Of a DNA stretch of 64,000 nucleotides, positions 36,203 through 44,492 are shown piece by piece. The position numbers and the translations under genes are program-made. This DNA comes from Clostridium tunisiense TJ (GTDB taxonomy: Bacteria > Bacillota > Clostridia > Clostridiales > Clostridiaceae): contig NZ_AMQH01000006.1 of the NCBI RefSeq assembly GCF_000300195.1, forward strand, positions 310,001-374,000, read 5' to 3'. The first letter of the stretch is position 1; the number at the start of each line of letters is the position of its first letter. The notes beneath the pieces are model-generated. The model was not told the DNA's origin. It made no database searches and saw only the letters and a list, made by a program, of their open reading frames with translations.

Positions 36203-36652
36203 TTAGTTTCCTCCAACTGAGTCAGGGCTCCAAACTCCAGAAGCCTTCCAAGCATTATAGAAAACTGGATCACTTTTAGCTTCTATTCTTATATTTACTG
36301 GTGTTCCTCTGTCCTCTGCAGCGTAGTTTGTAAGAAAAACATCCTCATATAAATTATCAGAAAAATAATAATACCATGATTTAGAAAACGGATATCTAGC
36401 AGAATCAACTACTTTTGCTACATATCTAGGTGAGCCATCATAAATAGACATTAATTTCATATAAGAACTTGTGTAATCCTTCTTTTCTCTAATATCAGTA
36501 TAGTTGTATCCAATAGTATTAGCTGGAAAAGTAAAAATATAATCTGTATCTCCAACATTTCCTGCTGCATAAGCATTACTTACTATTGCACTTGTAATTA
36601 CACTACCGCAAATAAGTGTTGCTACCATAATCTTTTTAAAATTCTTGTTCAC
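36203..36652 (-). CDS. Secreted DUF2712-like small protein, candidate exported effector
   Basis: A 149-residue precursor with a Sec signal peptide (KKIMVATLICGSVITSAIVS, cleavage near NAYAA, residues 27-30) and a mature part of about 120 residues rich in Tyr, Ser, Asp and Asn. There is no cysteine in the mature protein. The C-terminal FYNAWKASGVWSPDSVGG resembles the end of DUF2712 and lactococcin 972-type proteins, which are secreted and encoded next to multi-permease ABC operons. Family assignment is by pattern only. GTG start, seven bases after GGGGGAG. It is the first gene of a seven-gene operon driven by a promoter with the same repeat pair as agrBD. Confidence 0.65.
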   Translation of the reverse strand: MNKNFKKIMVATLICGSVITSAIVSNAYAAGNVGDTDYIFTFPANTIGYNYTDIREKKDYTSSYMKLMSIYDGSPRYVAKVVDSARYPFSKSWYYYFSDNLYEDVFLTNYAAEDRGTPVNIRIEAKSDPVFYNAWKASGVWSPDSVGGN

Positions 36653-36715
36653 TACTATTCTCCCCCGATTTTTTTATTTTTTTTTACATTTATAAAAGAT
36701 GCATCTTTAGTTCTT

Positions 36716-36782
36716 ATTCTACATTTATCAACGATTTTATCAATCAGTTTGACATAACAGGGATATTTTTGGACATAAAAGG
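36716..36782 (-). promoter_or_regulatory. Paired direct repeats and promoter of the secreted-protein operon
   Basis: On the minus strand CCTTTTATGTCCAA (36782-36769) and CCTGTTATGTCAAA (36761-36748) are direct repeats with a 21-bp period. They are followed after 4 bases by -35 TTGATA (36743-36738), a 16-bp spacer and -10 TAGAAT (36721-36716). Repeat sequence, period and distance to -35 equal those before agrB. This is the expected arrangement for activation by the LytTR regulator encoded at 29996-30739. Confidence 0.78.
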
Positions 36783-36841
36783 AATAAATTCACCAAAAAT
36801 ATCACTCTCTCAAATTAAAAATTGGTATAAATACTCACTTT

Positions 36842-36890
36842 TATTTAAAATAAAAGAGCTCCTTATTAATAATAAGTCAGCTCTCTTTTT
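36842..36890 (-). terminator. Terminator of the flavin-reductase-like gene
   Basis: On the minus strand an AAGAGAGCT...TTATTATTAATAAG...AGCTCTTTT stem-loop with small internal mismatches is followed by a U-rich tail. It lies just after the stop of the 36920 gene and insulates it from the secreted-protein operon. Confidence 0.7.
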
Positions 36891-36919
36891 ACTTTATAAT
36901 ATACTATAATTATTTTATT

Positions 36920-37423
36920 TTAACTTCTATAACTCTCTACTATTTCACCATAGTAAATTGTATGGTAATCCCCTTCATCATAACACTCTTCTTGTATAGA
37001 TTTGCTTAGAAGACTTGGATCCATAGCTTGTTTGTAAACTATCTTACATTCGTAGTGAACCATATCCTCTCCTCCGATTATTGGAGTTTCCACAGCTTTT
37101 GAAGGTGCTAATTTTAAATTAAATTCTTTAAACTTATCCATATCTCTTCCTGATTTTGAACCGAAAAAGCCTAGCTCTTTTCTTAGGTTATTGTTTACTG
37201 GAACACTTACAGTAAAGCTTTCTGCTTTTTCTATTAAGTCGAAGGTATATCTAGATTCTCTCACTAGTACTGTAAATATTGGTCTTCTCCATTCAAAGCC
37301 TATGTTTCCCCAGCTAATGGTCATAGTGTTAACTCTGTCTCCTTCCTTAACTGTAAGAAAGGCTCCTACTTTATGTAGGTTTTCCATTGCTAATTCTAAG
37401 TTTTCAATAAATTTTGCACTCAT
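36920..37423 (-). CDS. Flavin reductase family protein
   Basis: A 167-residue FMN-binding split-barrel protein of the flavin reductase/flavoredoxin type (GAFLTVKEGDRVNTMTISWG, RRPIFTVLVRESRYTFDLIE, ESFTVSVPVNNNLRKELGFFG). These NAD(P)H- or ferredoxin-linked proteins reduce flavins in anaerobes. ATG 37423 is preferred, eight bases after AAGGAG; an in-frame GTG at 37432 lies inside that site. It is a single-gene unit with its own terminator. Confidence 0.88.
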   Translation of the reverse strand: MSAKFIENLELAMENLHKVGAFLTVKEGDRVNTMTISWGNIGFEWRRPIFTVLVRESRYTFDLIEKAESFTVSVPVNNNLRKELGFFGSKSGRDMDKFKEFNLKLAPSKAVETPIIGGEDMVHYECKIVYKQAMDPSLLSKSIQEECYDEGDYHTIYYGEIVESYRS

Positions 37424-37745
37424 TTTTTTCACTCCTTATATTTATAATGTAGATTTTCTCTACACTAATTAAATTCTTTACAAAATGACTTATAAAATGG
37501 TTAAGCGAATTATATCAATACTTATAAATAATTTTAATGCTTATATTTAGTTGCTTTTATTCATATTTAATTCGCAATTAATTTTAGATTTTTCCTATTA
37601 AATTACCCTCTATTAGATTGATATTAAAATTTTATAACAAACGACAATCCCTGTCATTAAAATAAATACTTGCCTTTGCTTTAAAAATAATTGTTATATA
37701 ACTTTGGGTTTCCCTGATGGTCAAATATAAACCTTTTAACATCAG

Positions 37746-38654
37746 TTATAATAAAGTCACTATTATTAATGGTATTGTAATTACTGAAAGTATTGTGCTC
37801 AAAAATACACATTGGGATGCATACTCTGCATTTCCTCCATACTTTGAGGCGATTATTGGTGCCATTACTGCTCCTGGCATAGCAATTATTGTGACGCACA
37901 CTCTTGTAAGTTCTCTATCTAACCCTAACGTAGTCATAACTAAATAAACTAAAAGGGGAGCAACTATCAAGCATATAAAAGAACCTAGATATATAGTCCA
38001 ATCAGAAAGCACTTCCTTAAAGTTGGCGGACGACAGCATAGCTCCTACTATTAACATTGATATCGGTGTAGTTGTATCTCCCATTAGTTTAAGAGTTTTA
38101 TATATAGGAGTTGGTAACTTAACTGGAGAAATAAACAACACTAATCCTAGGCAAACAGCAATAAAAGCTGGATTTTTCAATACTTGTATAAAAGATTTCA
38201 AGGACTTTTTGCCACTATATAGGGATACACCTAAGGTCCTCACAAAAGCATTAAACACCATATTAAAGATTGCTCCATAAAACACACCCACATCTCCAAA
38301 GATACTTTGAAGCACTGGGTACCCCATAAAACCCACATTGGAAAAAGTGGTTATAAATCTTAATACTGGCTGTTTCTCCTTGGAAGCCTTAAAGAAAAGT
38401 AGTTTACTTAAAGTATATAGTCCTAAGTGTATTACTATGGAATAAATTACAATTTTCTTTGCACTATCTAGTAAGTTGCTGTCAAATTCTAGGTTGAAGG
38501 TACTGACAATCAGAAAAGGTAAGGTTATATTAAGAAGTAAACTGCTTAGCCCTTTTTCCACTTCCTTAGTAATAAACCCTCTTTTAGTTGCATAAACCCC
38601 TACTAGCATCATTAAAAACAATATTATTACTTGATTTATCACATCAATATTCAT
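37746..38654 (-). CDS. AEC (auxin efflux carrier) family transporter
   Basis: A 302-residue permease with ten predicted helices in two five-helix halves, with the conserved LPFLIVSTF, FSNVGFMGYPVLQSIFG and IAMPGAVMAPIIASKYGG blocks of bacterial AEC carriers. Members export organic acids or amino-acid derivatives in bacteria; the substrate is unknown here. AGGGGGG precedes the ATG. Just after the stop (about 37690-37752), the minus strand can fold into a compact branched structure (TATAACT/AGTTATA closing helix, GGG-AAA-CCC hairpin), which may be its 3' end. I see nothing else between 37433 and 37680. Confidence 0.88.
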   Translation of the reverse strand: MNIDVINQVIILFLMMLVGVYATKRGFITKEVEKGLSSLLLNITLPFLIVSTFNLEFDSNLLDSAKKIVIYSIVIHLGLYTLSKLLFFKASKEKQPVLRFITTFSNVGFMGYPVLQSIFGDVGVFYGAIFNMVFNAFVRTLGVSLYSGKKSLKSFIQVLKNPAFIAVCLGLVLFISPVKLPTPIYKTLKLMGDTTTPISMLIVGAMLSSANFKEVLSDWTIYLGSFICLIVAPLLVYLVMTTLGLDRELTRVCVTIIAMPGAVMAPIIASKYGGNAEYASQCVFLSTILSVITIPLIIVTLL

Positions 38655-39199
38655 CTTTCTCTTCCCCCCTACTTATTGCCCCATTACGCTTTGCTCATTA
38701 ATTTTATTTTCATTAATAAACATTAACTTTCTTCTGTCATAGAAAACTTCTCATAAAAACCCTTGTAATTTCCATGATTTCTGTTAAGATTTCAATTCTT
38801 AACTCCAGCATACTACAAATTCCCACCTAAAAAACCATGGAATTTAAGCAGCATTCTCTGTTAACATACACAGTTTTCCCAGGAAATATATAGAGTTCTA
38901 TGTAAATAAATGGAAATATGTTGAAATTTATTTCCTGGAAAATATATTCCATTAACTAACAGACAAATTTCTTTATTTATAACCTAATTCTTTATTCAAG
39001 AAAGAAGCTCCACACTGACTCAAAATATTAGATAACCAAAGCTAAAATTTAAAATACCCACTAACTTCTTTTGGTTATCTTAGGATTTTATAAGCAAATA
39101 AGTAAAAGCTTTTCTTCGAAAATCCTTACCTTCTCTCACTTATTATAATATATTAGTTTCTATGGTTTTACCACTGCCCTATAAGCTAAAAGTTTCAGT
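38655..39199. other. Non-coding gap with a long imperfect inverted repeat
   Basis: This roughly 545-bp AT-rich stretch has no credible gene. It contains an imperfect inverted repeat. TTTTCCCAGGAAATA lies near 38874-38888 and TATTTCCTGGAAAA near 38929-38942, both flanked by CTGTTA/TAACAG, about 107 bp in all. There is also a second 10-bp dyad (GATAACCAAA...TTTGGTTATC, about 39031-39080). The first may be a decayed miniature element, and the second could be a 3' stem. Confidence 0.45.
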
Positions 39200-39239
39200 C
39201 AAAAAAATAAAACTGCTGACAAAATACTCTTGTCAACAG
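39200..39239 (-). terminator. Terminator of the ornithine-degradation operon
   Basis: On the minus strand CTGTTGACAA (39239-39230) pairs with TTGTCAGCAG (39222-39213) with one G-U pair, and TTTTATTTTTTT follows. It lies 32 bp after the orr stop codon. Confidence 0.88.
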
Positions 39240-39270
39240 CCTTATTACTACCTATTTATCAAAGCCATTG

Positions 39271-40341
39271 TTAGCCTACATAATATTTACTTACATAAGG
39301 TGAGGTCATAGCTTGTAGTAGGCAGCCATAGTCCATATAAAAGTCTACTACATCTCCAACTCTATAGTCATATTTACTTTCAGTTACATCTAAAATTAGA
39401 TGATCGCTGCTAGCACCTAAGACTCTAATTCCATTATCTAAAGGAGTTATTCCATCTACTTTAATATCCTGTCTTCCAAGGGCAATAATTGCTCTTTTTA
39501 TAACTCCTCTATCCTCAAACTTTGGAACCTCTCCAAAGGCATCTAACCCTATTTTCCCTGTAGGTACAGAGGGTTTATTTTTAATTTCTATGATTTCCCC
39601 TTTAAGAACAAAGCAATCCTTATGGGCATTAGGAACTTCCTTTCCATAGGCAGTTTCTCTTCCTAGTACTATGGACTCCCCAAGTCTTAATTGATTAATT
39701 CCCTTTGGCATAGTATTATCCATTACCATATAAAGACTGCTGGAGTTTCCACCTGATATAATTGGAAGTTTTATTTCTAAAACCCTCTCAATTTTCTCTT
39801 TAATTGCAATAAGCTTGCTTAGGTTTTCTTCATCAGGCAATACTCCACCATAGCAGGTTAAGTTTGTTCCTACTCCTACTAGCTCTATATTAGGAAGTTT
39901 ATTTATTTCTTTTGCCGCATCTAAAACGTCGTATTCTAAAACTCCCTCTCTTAAATCTCCTAAGTCTATCATTAATATGATCTTATGAATCTTGCTTGCT
40001 CTTTTAGCTGCCTTTGATAGCTTTTTTACTGTTTCAACCTCTGAGTTTAAGGATATATCTGCATATTTTACTACTGAAGAGGCATCACTTTCCATTGGAA
40101 TTCTAAGTAGAAGCTTTTCGCACTTTGCTTCATTCACTCTCTTTAGGTTTGAAAGCCTAGAATCTCCTATAACCTTTAATCCACCTTCTATCATGGAGTT
40201 AACTATAGGTTTTTGTGCACAAAACACCTTTGTAACTCCAACCACATCTATACCTAGTCTTTGGCATATTTCAAGAATTGTTGATGTATTGTGTTTTATC
40301 TTATTTAAATTAGCTTCTATACATGGATAGCTCCTCTTCAT
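39271..40341 (-). CDS. orr: Ornithine racemase (PLP-dependent)
   Basis: A 356-residue alanine-racemase-fold enzyme that interconverts L- and D-ornithine, feeding the D-ornithine aminomutase. The N-terminal YPCIEANLNKIKHNT and the PLP lysine in VVGVTKVFCAQK (about K38) match ornithine racemases. Its place at the end of the ord-ort-ora cluster makes this more specific than a generic alanine racemase. The start overlaps the preceding gene stop by 4 nt (ATGA). Confidence 0.93.
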   Translation of the reverse strand: MKRSYPCIEANLNKIKHNTSTILEICQRLGIDVVGVTKVFCAQKPIVNSMIEGGLKVIGDSRLSNLKRVNEAKCEKLLLRIPMESDASSVVKYADISLNSEVETVKKLSKAAKRASKIHKIILMIDLGDLREGVLEYDVLDAAKEINKLPNIELVGVGTNLTCYGGVLPDEENLSKLIAIKEKIERVLEIKLPIISGGNSSSLYMVMDNTMPKGINQLRLGESIVLGRETAYGKEVPNAHKDCFVLKGEIIEIKNKPSVPTGKIGLDAFGEVPKFEDRGVIKRAIIALGRQDIKVDGITPLDNGIRVLGASSDHLILDVTESKYDYRVGDVVDFYMDYGCLLQAMTSPYVSKYYVG

Positions 40342-41666
40342 AGCTTAAGACTCTCCTTTAATAAAGTAATTGCTGCTTCTTTATTTTCTCTACTTAAAAC
40401 TCCTGCGCAGGCCATAATATACATATTATCTATAAGCACCTTGGCTTCCGCTCTTGGATACATAGTTAAATCCTCTTTAATTTCTTTTATTCCTTCAAGA
40501 GTTTCTTCACCCTTTGGAAGTCTTGTTAAAGCTCCACCAGTACCCACGATATATTTCACCATGGATAAATCCTTTCCATAGGCTAAGAAATTCTTTCCTG
40601 CCCCATAGACTCTTTTTATATATCCAACATGCCTGCTGATTGCTACTTCCACAGCTTTTTTAGTTAAAACTCCACTCCACTTTCTCTCTTCTTCCGTAGC
40701 TGGAATTGGCTTAATTTGATTTTCTATATATTCACTTGAGTTTCCTTCAGTTTCATGGTGTGTTAAAAGTTCTATTACGTTAGATCTATTAACATAAACC
40801 CCAAGATCCCCTTCAACAGTTCTTTTTGCTTTAGGTTCTGGAGTTACAAGGATGTCTAACACTTCTAAACTTCCCTCTGTAACTGAATGTACATCTGTAG
40901 TAGCTCCACCAACATCAAAAACTAATACATCTCCAAGGACATCATATAAAAGCTTAGTAGCTTCCATTACGGCTCCAGGAGTTGGCATTATTGCTCCATC
41001 CACCATTTCTTTGATTTTGTCCATGCCCCCAGCCTTTACAATGTTTTTCTCAAAAGCATCTTGTATCATAGCTCTTGCTGGTTCCACATTTAACTCATCC
41101 ACTCTAGGATAAACATTCTCTATAACATAAAGCTCTTTTCCTTCAAATATTTCCTTCACTTCATCTACATTTGCACAATTACCACAGTAAACTACAGGAA
41201 TTCCAAGGTCTGCTTCTGCTAAAACCTCTGAATTGTAAAGAGCAGTTTCTCTTTCACCGTAGTCTGTTCCCCCTGCAATCATAATTAAGTTTGGGCTAAT
41301 TTCTCTTATCCTTTTTATGTCAGACTTTCTAAGCCTTCCTGCCGTAACCATCTTAATAATTCCACCCGCACCAAGGGCAGCTTCTCTGGCAGCCTTTACT
41401 GTCATATCTTGGACTAAGCCATGAACAGTAATTTTTAGCCCCCCAGCAGCACTGCTAGTAGCAAGCATTCTACCATACTCTAGCTTTTCTCCTAAAGCAT
41501 CCTCAATTTCCTTTACTGCACTTTTTAGTCCAATGGTCACATCCCCTTGTAGCACAGAAGTAAAGGCTTTTCCTTGTCCAATCACTTCTACCCCATTTTT
41601 AAAATTAAAGGCCGTAACAAGGGTAGTAGTACTTCCTATTTCCGCAATTAAATACTCTACCTTCAT
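40338..41666 (-). CDS. GlmL/MutL-family protein, probable aminomutase reactivation factor
   Basis: A 442-residue actin-fold (ASKHA) ATPase of the glutamate mutase MutL/GlmL family. Phosphate-binding AEIGSTTTLVTAF is at the N-terminus, and the adenosine motif LVFDVGGATTDVHSV lies near residue 255. Family members sit beside cobalamin-dependent aminomutases and are thought to exchange damaged B12; here the target would be OraSE. This has nothing to do with mismatch-repair MutL. The ATG at 41666 follows AGGAG by 7 nt. Confidence 0.9.
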   Translation of the reverse strand: MKVEYLIAEIGSTTTLVTAFNFKNGVEVIGQGKAFTSVLQGDVTIGLKSAVKEIEDALGEKLEYGRMLATSSAAGGLKITVHGLVQDMTVKAAREAALGAGGIIKMVTAGRLRKSDIKRIREISPNLIMIAGGTDYGERETALYNSEVLAEADLGIPVVYCGNCANVDEVKEIFEGKELYVIENVYPRVDELNVEPARAMIQDAFEKNIVKAGGMDKIKEMVDGAIMPTPGAVMEATKLLYDVLGDVLVFDVGGATTDVHSVTEGSLEVLDILVTPEPKAKRTVEGDLGVYVNRSNVIELLTHHETEGNSSEYIENQIKPIPATEEERKWSGVLTKKAVEVAISRHVGYIKRVYGAGKNFLAYGKDLSMVKYIVGTGGALTRLPKGEETLEGIKEIKEDLTMYPRAEAKVLIDNMYIMACAGVLSRENKEAAITLLKESLKL

Positions 41667-41684
41667 AAGCACACTCCTATGATT

Positions 41685-41713
41685 AAGGGCATACAGTAAT
41701 TTTGTATGCCCTT
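41685..41713 (-). terminator. Intercistronic hairpin between oraE and the MutL/GlmL-type gene
   Basis: AAGGGCATAC (41685-41694) pairs perfectly with GTATGCCCTT (41704-41713). No U-run follows in the sense of transcription, so it probably protects the upstream mRNA or limits read-through into the two catalytic-support genes. Confidence 0.65.
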
Positions 41714-41804
41714 AGTTTATTTTAGTTAAAGGAATAATTTCATTTTCTTTTAACTTATTTGTGTTTATATTTACTCATGAAAATTTTTAATGAATAGTTA
41801 AACC

Positions 41805-43982
41805 TTACTGTTCTTCTTTCATTAAAGTTTCAATGATAAATGAAGCCACATGGTGTCCCTTGCTTCCACGACCAAAGCCTGCATCCATTCCATTTGCTAC
41901 AGCAATTTCATTAGTAACCTGAGTTCCTCCACAAGCTAATATAAGCTTATCTCTAACTCCTTTTTCTATACAAAGATCATTTAATTTTCTCATGTTCTTC
42001 ATATGAACATCGTTATGAGTAATGATTGTACTCATTAAAATTGCATCAGCCTTCGTTTCAATAGCTGCATCAATTAACTTTTCTACTGGGCAAGAAGTTC
42101 CAAGGTAAACAGCTTCAATACCGTACTTTTCTATTCCTCCGTGCTTAATGTCAATTACTTCTCTTAAACCAACAGAGTGCTCATCTTCCCCTGCAGTAGC
42201 TGCTACGACTTTAACTGGACGATTTTTAACGTAATCTCTCATTACATCATCTGCAAGAATTTCTTTAACTTCTGGAAGCTTTAATTCATCTCTAACAATT
42301 TTAAAGTTAACTCTTCCTTTAATCTCAACTAAAGTTCCTTCAGCATCTTGCATAACTTGCTTATGGATAATTTCCACATCTGTTAAGTTCATGTTTTTAC
42401 CCATTTCAAGTGCTGCTGCTTCTGCAATTCTTGGGTCTTCTGGAATGAATAGAGTTACAGATACATAACCATCTTTTTTCCATTCAACCTCTGGAACAAT
42501 GGTTCCATCTTCCTTAACTTTTTCCATTCTCTTAATAACATTATCTTCTTCATCTAACTCATCAATGTAAACAATCTTGCTTCTATCGCAGAAAGTACAT
42601 CCTTTTATTGCATCACAAGCATGCTCATATTTTTCTGGTACATTGTTGTAACCAAAGTGCGCACAAACTGGTGCAAAGTAATCCTTATCTCTTGGAACTA
42701 CAGTATCTACTGCAAGTCCTCCATCTATTTTACGAGCAATACCATCACCGTTTCTTGCTGGATATTCTCCAGAGTCAACGAAGAAGCCATCTTCAACTGC
42801 TTTGAAGTATCCGCCATTTTCAATGATTTCCTCTAGGAATAATACAGCTCTTTCTTTAAGCTCTCTAACTTTTTCTGGTAGATATCCTTCTTTTTTAAGT
42901 TCTACCATATCCATTAATCCATCCATACCAATTAAGGCTTGTTTTGCAGTATTTACTGCATGGATGTTATTGTAATGCCATGGCACGTTTCTTCCTTCAT
43001 CAGGAGTAATTGTACTTTGAATATCAGCTGAAGTAAGCTCAGAAATCAGTAGATTTAAGCTGTGAGTTACTGTAGCCTCTCTTGTACAAGAATCCATGTA
43101 CTTAGTGTTCATTTGAGCTCTCATTTTATAGTTTCTAAATAAGTCTCTTAATGCCACTGCATAAGGTAAGTCATATCTTAAGCATGGAGCTGGTGGCGCT
43201 GTTGGTGGTACTGTTGAAAGAGCAATATTGCTTGGCTTCATTCCAACCATTTCAGAGTATTTAGAGTTTATAGCATGTTGAACCATAAGCTCTGGCATTA
43301 CCATGTAGCCTTTCATTGCTGTTGCATTAGCATTGTGAGCTCCGTCTATTTGAAGCATATCTGCCCAAGCCATCATGTGCTTAGCTACAGCGGCATCTAC
43401 GAAGGATCTTACCATGTTAATATTTCTGTATAAAACATTGTATTGTGGGTCTTGGTGAGCACCATTAACTCCCTCTTCAGCAAACATAACTGCTATATCA
43501 GGACCTGCAACCCCTGATACGTAAGAGTGGAAGTTAATTTCTCTTCCTACTTCTTCTTCTATTAAATCAATAGCTTTTCTTGTAGCTCTTACTTCTTTTC
43601 TTGTGATTGGAACTCCACCAATTCCCTCTGGTGAACCTTCAATTAATCCATCATAATGGCTTTGTCCAGCAGTTCTGATAACCATGATGTGATCAGCTCC
43701 ATGCCATGCAGCCATTCTCATTCTTCTTATATCATCTTCAAATCTTCCTGAAGCAATCTCAGTAGTAATTACTGGTTTTGGTTGAGGATCTATGTTGTTA
43801 AAGCTTCTTGCTGATGGAAGAGCTTTACTGTTTTTAAGTGGTTTTGTGATTTCTCTGTACTCAAATTCTCCCATTGGCTCATTGTGAGCTTCTCTCCAAT
43901 GCCAACCTCTTCTTTTTGGCTCATACTTATCTAAATCCTTAAGTATCTCTTCCACATTTATTTTCTTGTTTTCTTCTAGCAT
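41805..43982 (-). CDS. oraE: D-ornithine 4,5-aminomutase, E component
   Basis: A 725-residue adenosylcobalamin- and PLP-dependent large subunit that moves the 5-amino group to C4, giving 2,4-diaminopentanoate. The TIM-barrel part (about residues 20-560) begins with EPKRRGWHWREAHNEPMGEFEY-like sequence. The C-terminal B12 domain has the DxHxxG motif GEDEHSVG (D600/H602/G605), with K613 eleven residues later at the position expected for the PLP lysine. TAATG overlap with oraS couples the subunits. Confidence 0.96.
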   Translation of the reverse strand: MLEENKKINVEEILKDLDKYEPKRRGWHWREAHNEPMGEFEYREITKPLKNSKALPSARSFNNIDPQPKPVITTEIASGRFEDDIRRMRMAAWHGADHIMVIRTAGQSHYDGLIEGSPEGIGGVPITRKEVRATRKAIDLIEEEVGREINFHSYVSGVAGPDIAVMFAEEGVNGAHQDPQYNVLYRNINMVRSFVDAAVAKHMMAWADMLQIDGAHNANATAMKGYMVMPELMVQHAINSKYSEMVGMKPSNIALSTVPPTAPPAPCLRYDLPYAVALRDLFRNYKMRAQMNTKYMDSCTREATVTHSLNLLISELTSADIQSTITPDEGRNVPWHYNNIHAVNTAKQALIGMDGLMDMVELKKEGYLPEKVRELKERAVLFLEEIIENGGYFKAVEDGFFVDSGEYPARNGDGIARKIDGGLAVDTVVPRDKDYFAPVCAHFGYNNVPEKYEHACDAIKGCTFCDRSKIVYIDELDEEDNVIKRMEKVKEDGTIVPEVEWKKDGYVSVTLFIPEDPRIAEAAALEMGKNMNLTDVEIIHKQVMQDAEGTLVEIKGRVNFKIVRDELKLPEVKEILADDVMRDYVKNRPVKVVAATAGEDEHSVGLREVIDIKHGGIEKYGIEAVYLGTSCPVEKLIDAAIETKADAILMSTIITHNDVHMKNMRKLNDLCIEKGVRDKLILACGGTQVTNEIAVANGMDAGFGRGSKGHHVASFIIETLMKEEQ

Positions 43983-44344
43983 TATTTATCCCCCCTAAAT
44001 AACCCTGATACTTCAGCCCAACCTTTACCTTCTCCTAGTTCACGGCCTGCTTCTAAGTAGTTTATTCCTTTAAGCTCAGAATATTTTAAAACCACATTTC
44101 CCATGCCTTTTCCTAAAAGCTTTGCCTTCATGCCTTCTTGAACTATTTTTGAAGATTCTATACTTGAAAAACCCATTCTTAAAAGCACAGATCTTTCTAT
44201 GGAAGAAGATGTGTTGTTATAAGCTAAGTCTACCATTGGGCTAGCTATTTGTTCAGTTAGTGCCCAGAATCTTTCATATAACTCCTCATCAGTTAAGTTT
44301 TTTAAATGCTCTCTTCTTTTTTCAAAATCATCTTCTCTTTTCAC
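43982..44344 (-). CDS. oraS: D-ornithine 4,5-aminomutase, S component
   Basis: A 120-residue small subunit that partners OraE (sequence KREDDFEKRREHLKNLTDEE, SIERSVLLRMGFSSIESSKI, GKGMGNVVLKYSELKG). It helps build the PLP/substrate site. The start is taken as GTG 44344, seven bases after a GGGGGG run; this gives the length known for the family and discards five residues of ribosome-site sequence. It lies directly before oraE. Confidence 0.93.
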   Translation of the reverse strand: MKREDDFEKRREHLKNLTDEELYERFWALTEQIASPMVDLAYNNTSSSIERSVLLRMGFSSIESSKIVQEGMKAKLLGKGMGNVVLKYSELKGINYLEAGRELGEGKGWAEVSGLFRGDK

Positions 44345-44371
44345 TGCTTTTCCCCCCAATTATTTATTTAA

Positions 44372-44471
44372 CAACATTTTGGAAGCTTTAAGGCTCCCAT
44401 CTTCTTTTAGTGACAGTTGCTCTGGCTATTTAAGCTGCTTTAGTAGCAGTACAAATTAGCTTCCAAAGTTG
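44372..44471 (-). other. Structured intercistronic element between ortB and oraS
   Basis: The 100-nt stretch is closed by CAAC/GTTG and TTGGAAGCT/AGCTTCCAA helices. Inside it has CTGCT-ACTAA-AGCAG and GCTTAA/TTAAAGC stems. It lacks a terminator U-run. An inner string, AGCCAGAGCAACTGTC, resembles the cobalamin-riboswitch B12 box at 11 of 16 positions, but the rest of that riboswitch is absent. It is therefore described only as a branched RNA element between thiolase and aminomutase genes. Confidence 0.55.
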
Positions 44472-44492
44472 TGAACAAAATGAACTTGTTCA

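Noticed and set aside
37690-37752. Small riboswitch after the AEC transporter
   Set aside because: The branched fold does not match any riboswitch core I know and lies downstream of the gene, so a 3' end structure is more likely.
37681-37899. 72-codon minus-strand frame overlapping the 3' end of the AEC gene
   Set aside because: It is out of frame within the real transporter gene, without a ribosome site or family features.
40338-41666. DNA mismatch-repair MutL
   Set aside because: The name is shared with the glutamate mutase accessory MutL/GlmL family; the sequence is an actin-fold ATPase beside an aminomutase, not a GHKL mismatch-repair protein.
44410-44440. Cobalamin riboswitch upstream of oraS
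   Set aside because: Only a B12-box-like string is present and there is too little sequence before it for the conserved core, so it is reported only as an unclassified structure.
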